From Candidatus Dormiibacterota bacterium (GTDB taxonomy: Bacteria; Chloroflexota; Dormibacteria; Aeolococcales; Aeolococcaceae): 7,665 nt of DNA. The notes under the pieces were generated by a model. It did not search any database and was not told the origin of the DNA. It saw nothing but the letters and a program-made list of their open reading frames with translations. Below, piece after piece: positions 1-5,579 of this stretch (the first letter of the stretch is position 1; every line of letters starts with the position of its first letter). Where the stretch lies: assembly GCA_027451645.1 (NCBI GenBank), contig DAIDIX010000081.1:1-7665 (forward strand), given 5' to 3'. The position numbers were made by a program, and so were the translations under genes.

Positions 1-1
1 T

Positions 2-1022
2 GGACGGCACGCTGCGTGACGTGGTGCGTCCCAAAAAGGCCCTGCATGCGGCACTGATTTCCCGCATCAAGATCATGGCGCAACTCGACATTGCCGAAAA
101 ACGCATGCCGCAGGATGGACTCCGCTATATCGTTCGGATCCTGATCCTCAACTGCAGTACTGAATGAACCACCACTTGCGAGTGCTGCACGAACTGCACG
201 AAGTGCATGGTCTACGACAATTGCCTCGATTTCTGCAGTACGCTGACGCATGCGCCGGGTCTCGAGCTCACCCGATGCTCCCATATGCTCATAATGCGCC
301 TCAAGTGCATCAGCGAGTGTGACAATTCCTTCGCCACGCGATGCAGTCGTCTGGATGACAGGCACTTTCCAGCCATCCTCCCGGATTGCACCTTTCTGCC
401 GGAGAACCTCCCGGAGTTCCCGTGTCACACGTTCTGAACCCTCAATATCCGCCTTGTTCACGACGAAGATGTCCGCAATCTCGAGTATTCCTGCCTTGAT
501 CGCCTGGATGCTGTCACCAGCAACTGGAGTGACAACAACCACAGTCGTATCTGCACACTCCATGACCTCAAGCTCTGACTGTCCAACTCCTACTGTCTCT
601 ACAATGCTGCGGTCCTTTCCCGAAGCATCAAGAAGCCGGATGGCATCCCTCACTGCAGCCGCAAGACCACCAAGGTGGCCCCGTGCAGCAAGGCTCCGAA
701 TGTACACTTCCGGATCGAGGACATGGCGCTGCATCCGGATACGGTCTCCTAGTACTGCACCCCCACTGAATGGACTTGAAGGATCGACAGCAAGAACTCC
801 TACTGCATGATTCCGTGAGCGCCACTCTGCAATGATCTGGTCCGTGAGCGTACTCTTGCCACTCCCTGGCGGGCCAGTAATGCCCACTACATACGCTGTC
901 CTCGGCTTCATGCGCAGATCGTGCATGAAAGCTGCAATCGTCTCATCCCCATCCTCAACCATTCGAATGGCCCTGCCGAGATCCTTTGGACTCTGAAGCG
1001 CGAAGGGAGGAGCAGTGTTCAT
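2..1022 (-). CDS. meaB: MeaB/ArgK-type G3E GTPase, C-terminus cut by breakpoint
   Basis: This is a P-loop GTPase of the MeaB (ArgK/YgfD) group, cytoplasmic chaperones that load or protect the adenosylcobalamin-dependent methylmalonyl-CoA mutase. Counted from ATG 1022, residues 47-58 form the Walker A loop (GITGPPGSGKST), 79-96 the signature VDPSSPFSGGAVLGDR, 141-150 VETVGVGQSE, and 188-192 the guanine-specificity motif NKAD. The start MNTAPP places the P-loop at the usual depth. The frame stays open upstream to a GTG at 1094, but that extension looks unlike the family. Family-like sequence ends near residue 304 (DPNDIAESIL, about base 111), close to full length. After that the frame is only the antisense of the GspE/PilB fragment and runs off the left edge without a stop. 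Probably 5-20 native residues are lost. No mutase gene is visible here. The lysine/arginine transport ATPase naming sometimes used for this family is historical. Confidence 0.88.
   Translation of the reverse strand, partial: MNTAPPFALQSPKDLGRAIRMVEDGDETIAAFMHDLRMKPRTAYVVGITGPPGSGKSTLTDQIIAEWRSRNHAVGVLAVDPSSPFSGGAVLGDRIRMQRHVLDPEVYIRSLAARGHLGGLAAAVRDAIRLLDASGKDRSIVETVGVGQSELEVMECADTTVVVVTPVAGDSIQAIKAGILEIADIFVVNKADIEGSERVTRELREVLRQKGAIREDGWKVPVIQTTASRGEGIVTLADALEAHYEHMGASGELETRRMRQRTAEIEAIVVDHALRAVRAALASGGSFSTAVEDQDPNDIAESILRHAFFGNVELRHDLDAGNQCRMQGLFGTHHVTQRAV
3..167 (+). pseudogene. GspE/PilB-type secretion/pilus ATPase, internal fragment
   Basis: Frame 3 reads through a stretch typical of the N-terminal (N2/N1E) domain of type II secretion GspE and type IV pilus PilB ATPases. 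It includes DGTLRDVV, the basic-proline turn RPKK, ALISRIKIMAQLDIAEKR and MPQDG, where family members usually have SRIKIMANLDIAEKRLPQDGRI. The match stops at the Gly codon ending at 119. The next 15 codons (RYIVRILILNCSTE, then TGA at 165-167) do not resemble the family, so the Walker A/B ATPase core is absent. The gene enters from the left edge, so its start cannot be judged. The sequence after 119 is the antisense of the adjacent GTPase gene, so this is a rearrangement breakpoint or an assembly misjoin. The family call is firm; the choice between GspE and PilB is not possible from this piece. Confidence 0.8.
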
Positions 1023-1099
1023 CCATCCGAGTGTATCAGGCTCCAATACCCGATGGCCTGCAGTCCTGAAGTCATCGGGAACAGCAATATGCACCAGGC

Positions 1100-2257
1100 A
1101 TGATAATAGGAATGATGCTGCGCAAACGCAATCTCGCAATCCTTCTCCTCTCCATCCTCATTTCATCGTGTGGTGCTGTGGCGCCACTTCGCCATACTTC
1201 AGCATCACTCTGGAAAGATCTCCCCTCAGGGGCTCCTCCTGCTACCTATGTCGGTCTCTCATGTACAGAGCAGCAATGCATTGCAGTAGGGCAGGAAGCA
1301 ACGGAACCAGATGGCAGCTCCATCCCGCTCATCGTGGCTATCTCGATGACCAGTTCCACTGTGAAACGCGTTACCACTTCCCTCATCTCCCGACATGACA
1401 CCATCAGTGGAGTCAGCTGTGGAAGCAGTGGCGCATGCTGGCTCGTTGGGAATGAATCAACAGCAAATGGCTCGAATACCCTCATTCTCTCGTACCGCAA
1501 TGGCATGCTGAGACGTGTGGCGAGCCCAAATGCTCCTGCCCCCTTCAACCAGAACGATCTCACTTCCATTGACTGTCCAACACCAGCCATCTGCTGGGCA
1601 GTTGGGCAGTCAACAGACTCCCTCAATACGGGCATCGTGCTCATCGAGCGCCTTGGTGGCAACACATGGAAGAGGGTGCTGGCACCTGCAACGGACACCA
1701 CTGGCGCTGCTGAACTTGCTTCAGTAGGCTGCACATCGACTACATCGTGTCTGGGAGTAGGCTCCGCATCCTCAGGGGCAACCAACCATGAGCCCCGTGC
1801 ACTTGTCGAAGAGCTCACTGGCAATGCATGGCATATCGTGCCCCTGCCAAGGTCAAGCGCCATCACTTCACTGAGTGGTGTTTCCTGCCCCCAGCCACAA
1901 TTCTGCCGTGCAGTTGGAACTCGTACTTCTGCGGATGGATCACTTCTGCCATATCTCATAACTGAAGCAGCAGGAAAGTGGTCTGCTGGTCTCCTTAGCT
2001 TTGTGGATCCAGTATCCCTTTCCAGTGTTTCCTGCCCTGATGTGACTGTGTGCTATGTCGTTGGCACAACATCACCAGCAAATGCTCCTGGGAACTTCTT
2101 TGCTGCCAGGTGGACAGCTACAGGCTGGACAACCATCGCACTTCCCCAGCAGACAGGAACTTCCCTCGAAGCCATTTCATGTGGAACACCCTCACTATGT
2201 CATGCAGTTGGAAACTCCCAGGTATCGGGAGTAGGTCTTGTACTCTCTTCGACGTAA
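1100..2257 (+). CDS. Secreted lipoprotein, probable seven-bladed beta-propeller
   Basis: This is an exported protein of 385 residues. A basic n-region (LRKRN) precedes a hydrophobic core and a lipobox-like ISSC, with the lipidated Cys at residue 24, so the product is probably anchored to the outer face of the membrane. The mature part repeats a motif of the form LxxVSCxxxxxCxAVG seven times, with first cysteines at residues 55, 107, 159, 211, 263, 312 and 361. Spacing is 52 residues four times and then 49 twice. Cysteines are paired as C-x5-C in each repeat, C-x4-C in the first. Seven units of about 50 residues suggest a seven-bladed propeller with one disulphide per blade. Similar VSCP repeats occur in secreted proteins of Actinomycetota and Chloroflexota; no enzymatic function is known to me. 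ATGs at 1100, 1112 and 1115 are all possible and none has a well-spaced ribosome binding site. It lies upstream of the LCP gene, 67 nt away, probably in one operon. Confidence 0.82.
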   Translation: MIIGMMLRKRNLAILLLSILISSCGAVAPLRHTSASLWKDLPSGAPPATYVGLSCTEQQCIAVGQEATEPDGSSIPLIVAISMTSSTVKRVTTSLISRHDTISGVSCGSSGACWLVGNESTANGSNTLILSYRNGMLRRVASPNAPAPFNQNDLTSIDCPTPAICWAVGQSTDSLNTGIVLIERLGGNTWKRVLAPATDTTGAAELASVGCTSTTSCLGVGSASSGATNHEPRALVEELTGNAWHIVPLPRSSAITSLSGVSCPQPQFCRAVGTRTSADGSLLPYLITEAAGKWSAGLLSFVDPVSLSSVSCPDVTVCYVVGTTSPANAPGNFFAARWTATGWTTIALPQQTGTSLEAISCGTPSLCHAVGNSQVSGVGLVLSST

Positions 2258-2324
2258 CGAACACAGCAACGCGGCCGTTAGAATGCAAGGATAGGCTCTC
2301 AGTGAGCACTGTGCTGCTGATGAC

Positions 2325-3428
2325 GTGGCACGAAGGGGAACAGCGACAGTTATGAGTTATGATCCGAGGCTTCAGCCCACTGGTCGACGAGTTCGGGGAG
2401 GACGTGTTGCCCGTCCAAAGCGGAAATCTGTCGGACGCATTGTGTCAATGGTCATCCTCACAATTGTAGGATTCATGGTCTCAGGTGGCACTGGTGCTGC
2501 TCTCTACTTTCTCCCTGCAATCCGCACTGCATTCAATGCTACGGGCAAGCAGGCATCCACAACAGGTGGCATGGGATCATCCACCCTTTCCGCCACTCCG
2601 AACAGCACTCTTCCACCTCCTAATGCACCATTCAATGTCCTACTCTTGGGTTCTGACAATGACAACAAGTTCACAAGCGGCGTGTACCTTACGCAAGCAA
2701 TGATTCTTGTACGGGTCGATCCTTCTACGGGCCATGTCACGATGTTCTCCATCTCCCGGGATCTCGCAGTACCGCTCTACAAGGGACCGAATGATCCCAT
2801 TGGACGTACAGACAAGATTGACAAGGCATACATGTTCGGTGGAGTCCAGGGAGCCATCAGCACTGTCGAAAACGATTTCAATGTCCACGTTGACTACTAT
2901 GTCTGGATCGGCCTCAAGGGTCTCGTCAATCTCATCAACAAGATGGGAAATGCTGATGTCTATGTCACGAACAGCGTGCTCGACGACTACTATCCGAATG
3001 ATCTCGGGACAGGCAACCCCTATGAAACGCTGCGTGTCGCACTACTCCCGGGCCCGCAGGAACTTGATGGCTACCATGCAATGGAATATGTCCGTTCCCG
3101 CCATGGGGACATCCGGGAAGATCTCGGCAGATCCATGCGCCAACAGCAGGTACTTGTTGCCCTCAAGAACAAGGAGAAACTCCTCAGCATCACGGACATA
3201 CCTGCACTCAGCGCAGCACTTTCCGGCGAGGTGTCCACTAACATGCAGCTGACATTCATGGCGAGCCTGAGATCTCTTGCCCACACTGTGACCCCTGCTG
3301 ACATCACGCATATCGTGCTCTTTCCACCGTATGCAACCTCACAGGTGATTGGTTCCCAGGACGTCCTTGTTCCGAACTGGTCCCTCATCCTGCCCTATGT
3401 CCACACGTACTTTCCTGCAGCATCCTGA
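2325..3428 (+). CDS. LytR-CpsA-Psr (LCP) family cell-wall glycopolymer ligase
   Basis: LCP proteins move undecaprenyl-phosphate-linked glycopolymers onto peptidoglycan or another acceptor on the outer side of the membrane. From GTG 2325, residues 21-36 are strongly basic and cytoplasmic, 38-63 form one membrane helix, 70-100 a low-complexity Ser/Thr/Pro linker, and the LCP domain spans about 103-285. Visible motifs are NVLLLGSDN (104-112), SISRDLAVPL (142-151, with the family's Arg), KIDKAYMFGG (164-173), and YVRSRH followed by DLGRSMRQQQ (255-275, with the catalytic Arg set and Gln). The strand that usually reads R-x-D-T carries L-T-Q-A at 122-125, so the customary acidic residue there is not seen. 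ATG 2352 (MSYDP) is an alternative start, with GGGG about 13 nt upstream. The gene ends 3 nt before the next one. The family is certain; the polymer handled is unknown. Confidence 0.93.
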   Translation: MARRGTATVMSYDPRLQPTGRRVRGGRVARPKRKSVGRIVSMVILTIVGFMVSGGTGAALYFLPAIRTAFNATGKQASTTGGMGSSTLSATPNSTLPPPNAPFNVLLLGSDNDNKFTSGVYLTQAMILVRVDPSTGHVTMFSISRDLAVPLYKGPNDPIGRTDKIDKAYMFGGVQGAISTVENDFNVHVDYYVWIGLKGLVNLINKMGNADVYVTNSVLDDYYPNDLGTGNPYETLRVALLPGPQELDGYHAMEYVRSRHGDIREDLGRSMRQQQVLVALKNKEKLLSITDIPALSAALSGEVSTNMQLTFMASLRSLAHTVTPADITHIVLFPPYATSQVIGSQDVLVPNWSLILPYVHTYFPAAS

Positions 3429-3431
3429 GCC

Positions 3432-4520
3432 ATGAATAGACGCATATCCACCCTAGGCATCCTCCTCCTGATGGTCCTCTTCGGCATCGGACTCAACAGG
3501 TGGCTAACCCTCAGCCAGTCACGTGTATCCATCCATATCAGCACACCTGATGCTCTGACACAGGCAGTTCCGCTGCCAGGAGTGATGTATCTCGCCCAGA
3601 ATGGAATCCTCTACAAGTTTGTTAACGGACGATTTTCCCGTGTCCATCTTCCGACCAACGGCTACTGGATGCAGCCATCCCAGGATGGTCCAAACCTCAT
3701 AGTGGTCAACAGGCAGCTCGACTACTCCGATGCATACATTGCAGATCCAGCAACAGGCAAGCTCCAGTACCAGATCACACACAATGAGGGACCTGTTCCC
3801 GTCAATCCGAACAACATCCAGGACAATTACTGGATCTTCTGGCCCCGGCTCATTCCAGGCACGCAGACACTTGTAGCGAGTACTGACTTCCCAAAGAATG
3901 GCTACCAGGTGGACTTCTCAATCTGGCAGGACCCCATCACACACTACACGCCAACATCGTCGCCTGCTTCTGTGGACCAGTGGACCATACCGAACAACTA
4001 CACAGGTGGCGATACCACACCTACCCCGCTTGCAAATGGCGGACTCCTCTTCAGCCACTACGCCCTCAATGACATCAATGGCAACGAGGAGATCCTTTCC
4101 GTAATTGGCTATCAGCCCAATGCTCCTGCCACGACAACCTACCTCACAACTCCCTCACAGGACTGTTCACAGCCAAACGTTTCTCCTGACCAGACACAGG
4201 TGGTCATGATCTGCACGGACAGTTCATCAAATACTGCGGAACTCGTCAATGTGGTGACAGCACCACTCCTCCAGGGAGGGGCTGCACTCGGACCGATGCA
4301 CACCGTCGTATCCCAGTGCCTATGTGCATATCCCACTTGGTCACCTGACAGCAGGAGCATCGTCTACCTGGCTCCAAATGGAAAGACTGGTCCATTCCAG
4401 CTCTGGTGGGTGAAGAAGCCTCTTGCCATCCACGTTGCCCCACCAATTCTTGTCACAGACCAGTCATCGGTTTCCGTGAACTTCGATGCGACATCCCCTC
4501 CCCTCTGGCTCCCCTCGTAG
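3432..4520 (+). CDS. Membrane-anchored TolB/PD40-type beta-propeller protein
   Basis: This is a 362-residue protein with short cytoplasmic MNRR, one hydrophobic helix at about residues 5-25 acting as anchor or uncleaved signal, and an extracytoplasmic body. The body carries WD40-like (PD40) blades of the TolB type: QPNVSPDQTQVVM (247-259) and YPTWSPDSRSIVYL (300-313) fit the P-x-W/V-SPD consensus. Looser copies occur at 80-93 (MQPSQDGPNLIVVN) and 137-150 (WPRLIPGTQTLVAS). There is no enzymatic motif. The ATG lies 3 nt after the LCP stop codon with no recognisable Shine-Dalgarno sequence, which suggests translation by reinitiation and therefore tight stoichiometric coupling to the LCP protein. 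Function is unknown; by analogy with TolB-like propellers it is more likely a binding or scaffold protein of the envelope than a catalyst. The true Tol-Pal TolB is unlikely because the protein is membrane-anchored and no tolA or pal neighbours are present. Confidence 0.75.
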   Translation: MNRRISTLGILLLMVLFGIGLNRWLTLSQSRVSIHISTPDALTQAVPLPGVMYLAQNGILYKFVNGRFSRVHLPTNGYWMQPSQDGPNLIVVNRQLDYSDAYIADPATGKLQYQITHNEGPVPVNPNNIQDNYWIFWPRLIPGTQTLVASTDFPKNGYQVDFSIWQDPITHYTPTSSPASVDQWTIPNNYTGGDTTPTPLANGGLLFSHYALNDINGNEEILSVIGYQPNAPATTTYLTTPSQDCSQPNVSPDQTQVVMICTDSSSNTAELVNVVTAPLLQGGAALGPMHTVVSQCLCAYPTWSPDSRSIVYLAPNGKTGPFQLWWVKKPLAIHVAPPILVTDQSSVSVNFDATSPPLWLPS

Positions 4521-4611
4521 TGCTGTGAGTGAGCTCCTCGCACGCAACAGCTGCACTGCAGCATCATCAGGTGGGAAGACATGCCCTTCCATTGCACGGC
4601 CCTCATCTAGG
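4464..4611 (-). other. Short gap with possible truncated minus-strand reading frame
   Basis: Between the propeller gene (stop at 4520) and the IS481 end near 4612 there are only about 90 bases. On the minus strand an open frame enters from the IS481 side, reads DEGRAMEGHVFPPDDAAVQL and then LRARSSLTALRGEPEG, and stops at 4464, overlapping the 3' end of the convergent propeller gene by about 57 nt. Its composition is protein-like, and it could be the C-terminus of a gene decapitated by the insertion. I do not recognise a family and the piece is too short to be sure. A perfect inverted repeat, GCTGCA-C-TGCAGC (4550-4562), also lies here but has no T-tract, so I do not call a terminator. Confidence 0.2.
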
Positions 4612-4951
4612 TGTAATGTCCACACACGTTGTTTACGCGTTCGATGGGAGTTTTTCCGCCCAACGCTGAGTGTGCTCTGTGGTAATTGTACTTGTGGAGA
4701 AATCCTTTCAGGGTGCGTGTTCGTGCTGAGTTGGAAGTATACGGACGGACATACGCCCATTCTTCCAGCAGGGTTCTGTTGAACCGTTCTACTTTCCCAT
4801 TGGTTTGCGGACGGTAGGCCCTGGTGGAATTGTGCTTCACGTGCGCTTCCGCAAGATGGGCATTGGAGGCTCCAGAGCGATATGCTGGTCCATTATCGGT
4901 GAGGATGGCCTTCGCATGGATGCCGTGCTCTGCATAGAACGCTGCTGCCCT
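4607..4951 (-). pseudogene. IS481-family transposase, C-terminal half only
   Basis: This is the DDE (rve) integrase-core transposase of an IS481-family element, read right to left and ending in TAG at 4609-4607. Diagnostic motifs are AAAFYAEHGI, then AILTDNGPAYRS with the second catalytic Asp. These are followed by YRPQTNGKVERFNRTLLEEW with the third catalytic residue (Glu of KVERFNRT), YNYHRAHSALGGKTP and the terminal GHYT. All are near-canonical for the family. The helix-turn-helix N-terminus and the first catalytic Asp strand (usually HVDVKKLG) are missing. Family similarity begins at the Arg codon near 4951. The open frame continues upstream to an ATG at 5236, but those 95 residues do not match IS481 in any frame I read, so this is a 5'-truncated remnant fused to foreign sequence. 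It cannot encode an active transposase. Confidence 0.9.
4607..4951 (-). mobile_element. IS481-family insertion sequence remnant
   Basis: Only the transposase 3' half and the adjacent element end survive. The outer end fits the family's habit of starting with TGT just beyond the transposase stop (TGTAATGTCC at 4612). No second copy of that end, in inverted orientation, is visible in the window, so the other boundary is lost and direct target repeats cannot be identified. The remnant separates the intact envelope operon from the degraded right part of the window. Confidence 0.8.
4612..4636. repeat. Putative terminal inverted repeat of the IS481 remnant
   Basis: The bases TGTAATGTCCACACACGTTG begin 2 nt beyond the transposase stop codon and overlap its last codons, as is common in IS481 elements, whose ends begin with TGT. 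The partner repeat is absent from the window, so the exact length cannot be fixed. Confidence 0.4.
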
Positions 4952-5134
4952 GCCCCCAATCGAGACAGAAATGTCCACCTCCTGGTCCTGCTCCCGGGCC
5001 CTGAGTGCGGCAAGCGCTTCCTGCACGACTGCTGCTGGGATCGTAGCCCGCTCACTTGCACACTCCTCAAGTTCTCGCACGACGGCATCCAGTAGATGGA
5101 ACCTCCTGCAGGATGCGCCCCCTCCTGGTGCAGG

Positions 5135-5204
5135 CGATGGCCGGGACTCGAAACTCGGTGACAAGTACTGGAGCCCCCCTGGTGACATGGGGAGGTCCCC
5201 ATCG
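5135..5204 (+). ncRNA. Possible structured RNA: three-way-junction-like fold
   Basis: A 6-bp outer stem (CGATGG 5135-5140 with CCATCG 5199-5204) encloses two hairpins. Hairpin A is CCGGG (5141-5145) with CTCGG (5154-5158), five pairs including one G-U on the + strand, around an eight-base loop. Hairpin B is GGAGCCCCCC (5170-5179) with GGGGAGGTCC (5189-5198), eight pairs and two mismatches, around a nine-base loop. Hairpin A abuts the 5' strand of the outer stem and hairpin B the 3' strand. A G-U pair favours the + strand in A but the - strand in B, so the transcribed strand is uncertain. I recognise no Rfam class. On the minus strand the 3' part superficially recalls a tRNA T-arm followed by ACCA, but the stem is imperfect. 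Chance folding in GC-rich DNA is a real alternative. Confidence 0.25.
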
Positions 5205-5264
5205 AGGTGAGCACGCTGAAAACACGCATGATGCATGGCTATATCCCTTGAAATGGAACTGATT

Positions 5265-5388
5265 CGGTCCGTTTGGCAGCAGGGTGGTCCCCGCCGGCTT
5301 CAGCGTCCGGAATGCGGCATGCCACACACACCGGACCGCGAGAGGAAGCCGGCGCAGCGATACAGCCTCCAAAGCCTGAAGGTGTGTG
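5265..5388 (+). ncRNA. Possible structured RNA: long hairpin with competing pairings
   Basis: The core is a perfect 10-bp stem (CGCCGGCTTC 5292-5301 with GAAGCCGGCG 5345-5354). Inside it is a second stem, GTCCGG (5305-5310) with CCGGAC (5331-5336), extended by GC/GC across one bulged base. The apical loop contains CACACACC (5325-5332), perfectly complementary to GGTGTGTG (5381-5388) downstream, which could form a pseudoknot. CGGTCCG (5265-5271) upstream is perfectly complementary to CGGACCG (5332-5338) and would compete with the inner stem. CTTCAG (5298-5303) can also pair with CTGAAG (5376-5381). Such interlocking alternatives resemble a cis-regulatory RNA, and the small membrane gene follows at 5580, but no known riboswitch consensus is seen. 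Compact DNA secondary structure of a mobile element is another reading. Confidence 0.3.
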
Positions 5389-5547
5389 ATGACAACATGC
5401 GATCGATACTTCCACCTGCACGAATTTTTGCAAGGGGCAGCTTCCGCCTCGCGGGACAGCGCAGGGGATTGAATACGACGAAGGTGCTACGGGCATGGTG
5501 TTGACAGCTGTGAGCGCCTATACTGGATCTGATGCGAGGGTGTTGAT

Positions 5548-5573
5548 CTCCTTCGTAACGACATCCGAAGGAG
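5548..5573 (+). promoter_or_regulatory. Hairpin sequestering the ribosome binding site of the membrane gene
   Basis: CTCCTTCG (5548-5555) and CGAAGGAG (5566-5573) form a perfect 8-bp inverted repeat around a ten-base loop. The right arm contains the Shine-Dalgarno sequence GAAGGAG, spaced six bases from the ATG at 5580. In RNA the left arm is a built-in anti-Shine-Dalgarno, so translation should be low unless the hairpin is opened by temperature, a protein, a ligand, or a leader transcript. The stem and its position are directly visible; the regulatory role is inferred. No coding role of the stem is apparent that would explain it otherwise. Confidence 0.55.
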
Positions 5574-5579
5574 CACATC

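Larger units (their letters stand above)
4952..5579. other. Gene-poor interval between IS481 remnant and membrane gene
   Basis: About 630 bases have no gene I can defend. The minus-strand frame continuing from the transposase to 5236 contains one protein-like piece: LDAVVRELEECASERATIPA and on through VQEALAALRAREQDQE, roughly 5089-4970. It reads as a charged helical segment and may be a fragment of an unrecognised gene. An AGGAGG lies just upstream of it on the minus strand (5104-5109), but no ATG/GTG follows at normal spacing in that frame. Plus-strand frames, including 5235-5504, look random. The interval contains the two folded elements and the leader hairpin described separately. Confidence 0.5.

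Noticed and set aside
319..810. Long plus-strand open frame opposite meaB
   Set aside because: It is a shadow of the GTPase, whose Walker A and NKAD motifs are clear on the other strand.
1102..1107. GATAAT as a -10 box giving a leaderless lipoprotein transcript
   Set aside because: The -35 position is poor and the start codon of that gene is itself uncertain.
1246..1959. Long minus-strand open frame opposite the lipoprotein gene
   Set aside because: It is a shadow of the repeat-rich lipoprotein gene; the + strand shows a signal peptide and a regular repeat, while the - frame has no recognisable motif.
2279..2284. TAGAAT as a -10 box before the LCP gene
   Set aside because: No -35-like sequence lies 16-18 bases upstream, and six-base matches of this kind are frequent by chance.
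2300..2311. CAGTG-AG-CACTG as an operator before the LCP gene
   Set aside because: It is only a 5-bp arm, not repeated elsewhere in the window, and not tied to any known regulator.
4550..4562. GCTGCA-C-TGCAGC as a terminator after the propeller gene
   Set aside because: The one-base loop cannot form a normal RNA hairpin and no T-tract follows.
5120..5160. tRNA-like T-arm ending in ACCA on the minus strand
   Set aside because: The T-stem has a mismatch, there is no anticodon arm or matching acceptor stem, and spacing does not fit a tRNA.
5110..5190. FRVPAIACTRRGRIL on the minus strand resembling the sialidase FRIP motif
   Set aside because: There is a single short match in a frame that ends soon after, with no Asp-box repeats; probably chance.
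5465..5485. GGGGATTGAATACGACG resembling the end of a CRISPR repeat
   Set aside because: It occurs once only, with no periodic copies, so there is no array.
5235..5504. 89-codon plus-strand open frame
   Set aside because: There is no ribosome binding site, the composition is unlike a protein (scattered Arg/Pro/Cys), and it overlaps the strongest inverted repeats.
5501..5529. TTGACA at 5501 as a -35 promoter element for the membrane gene
   Set aside because: The nearest good -10 (TATACT, 5519) is only 12 bases away, and at 16-18 bases there is no match, so a promoter is not supported.
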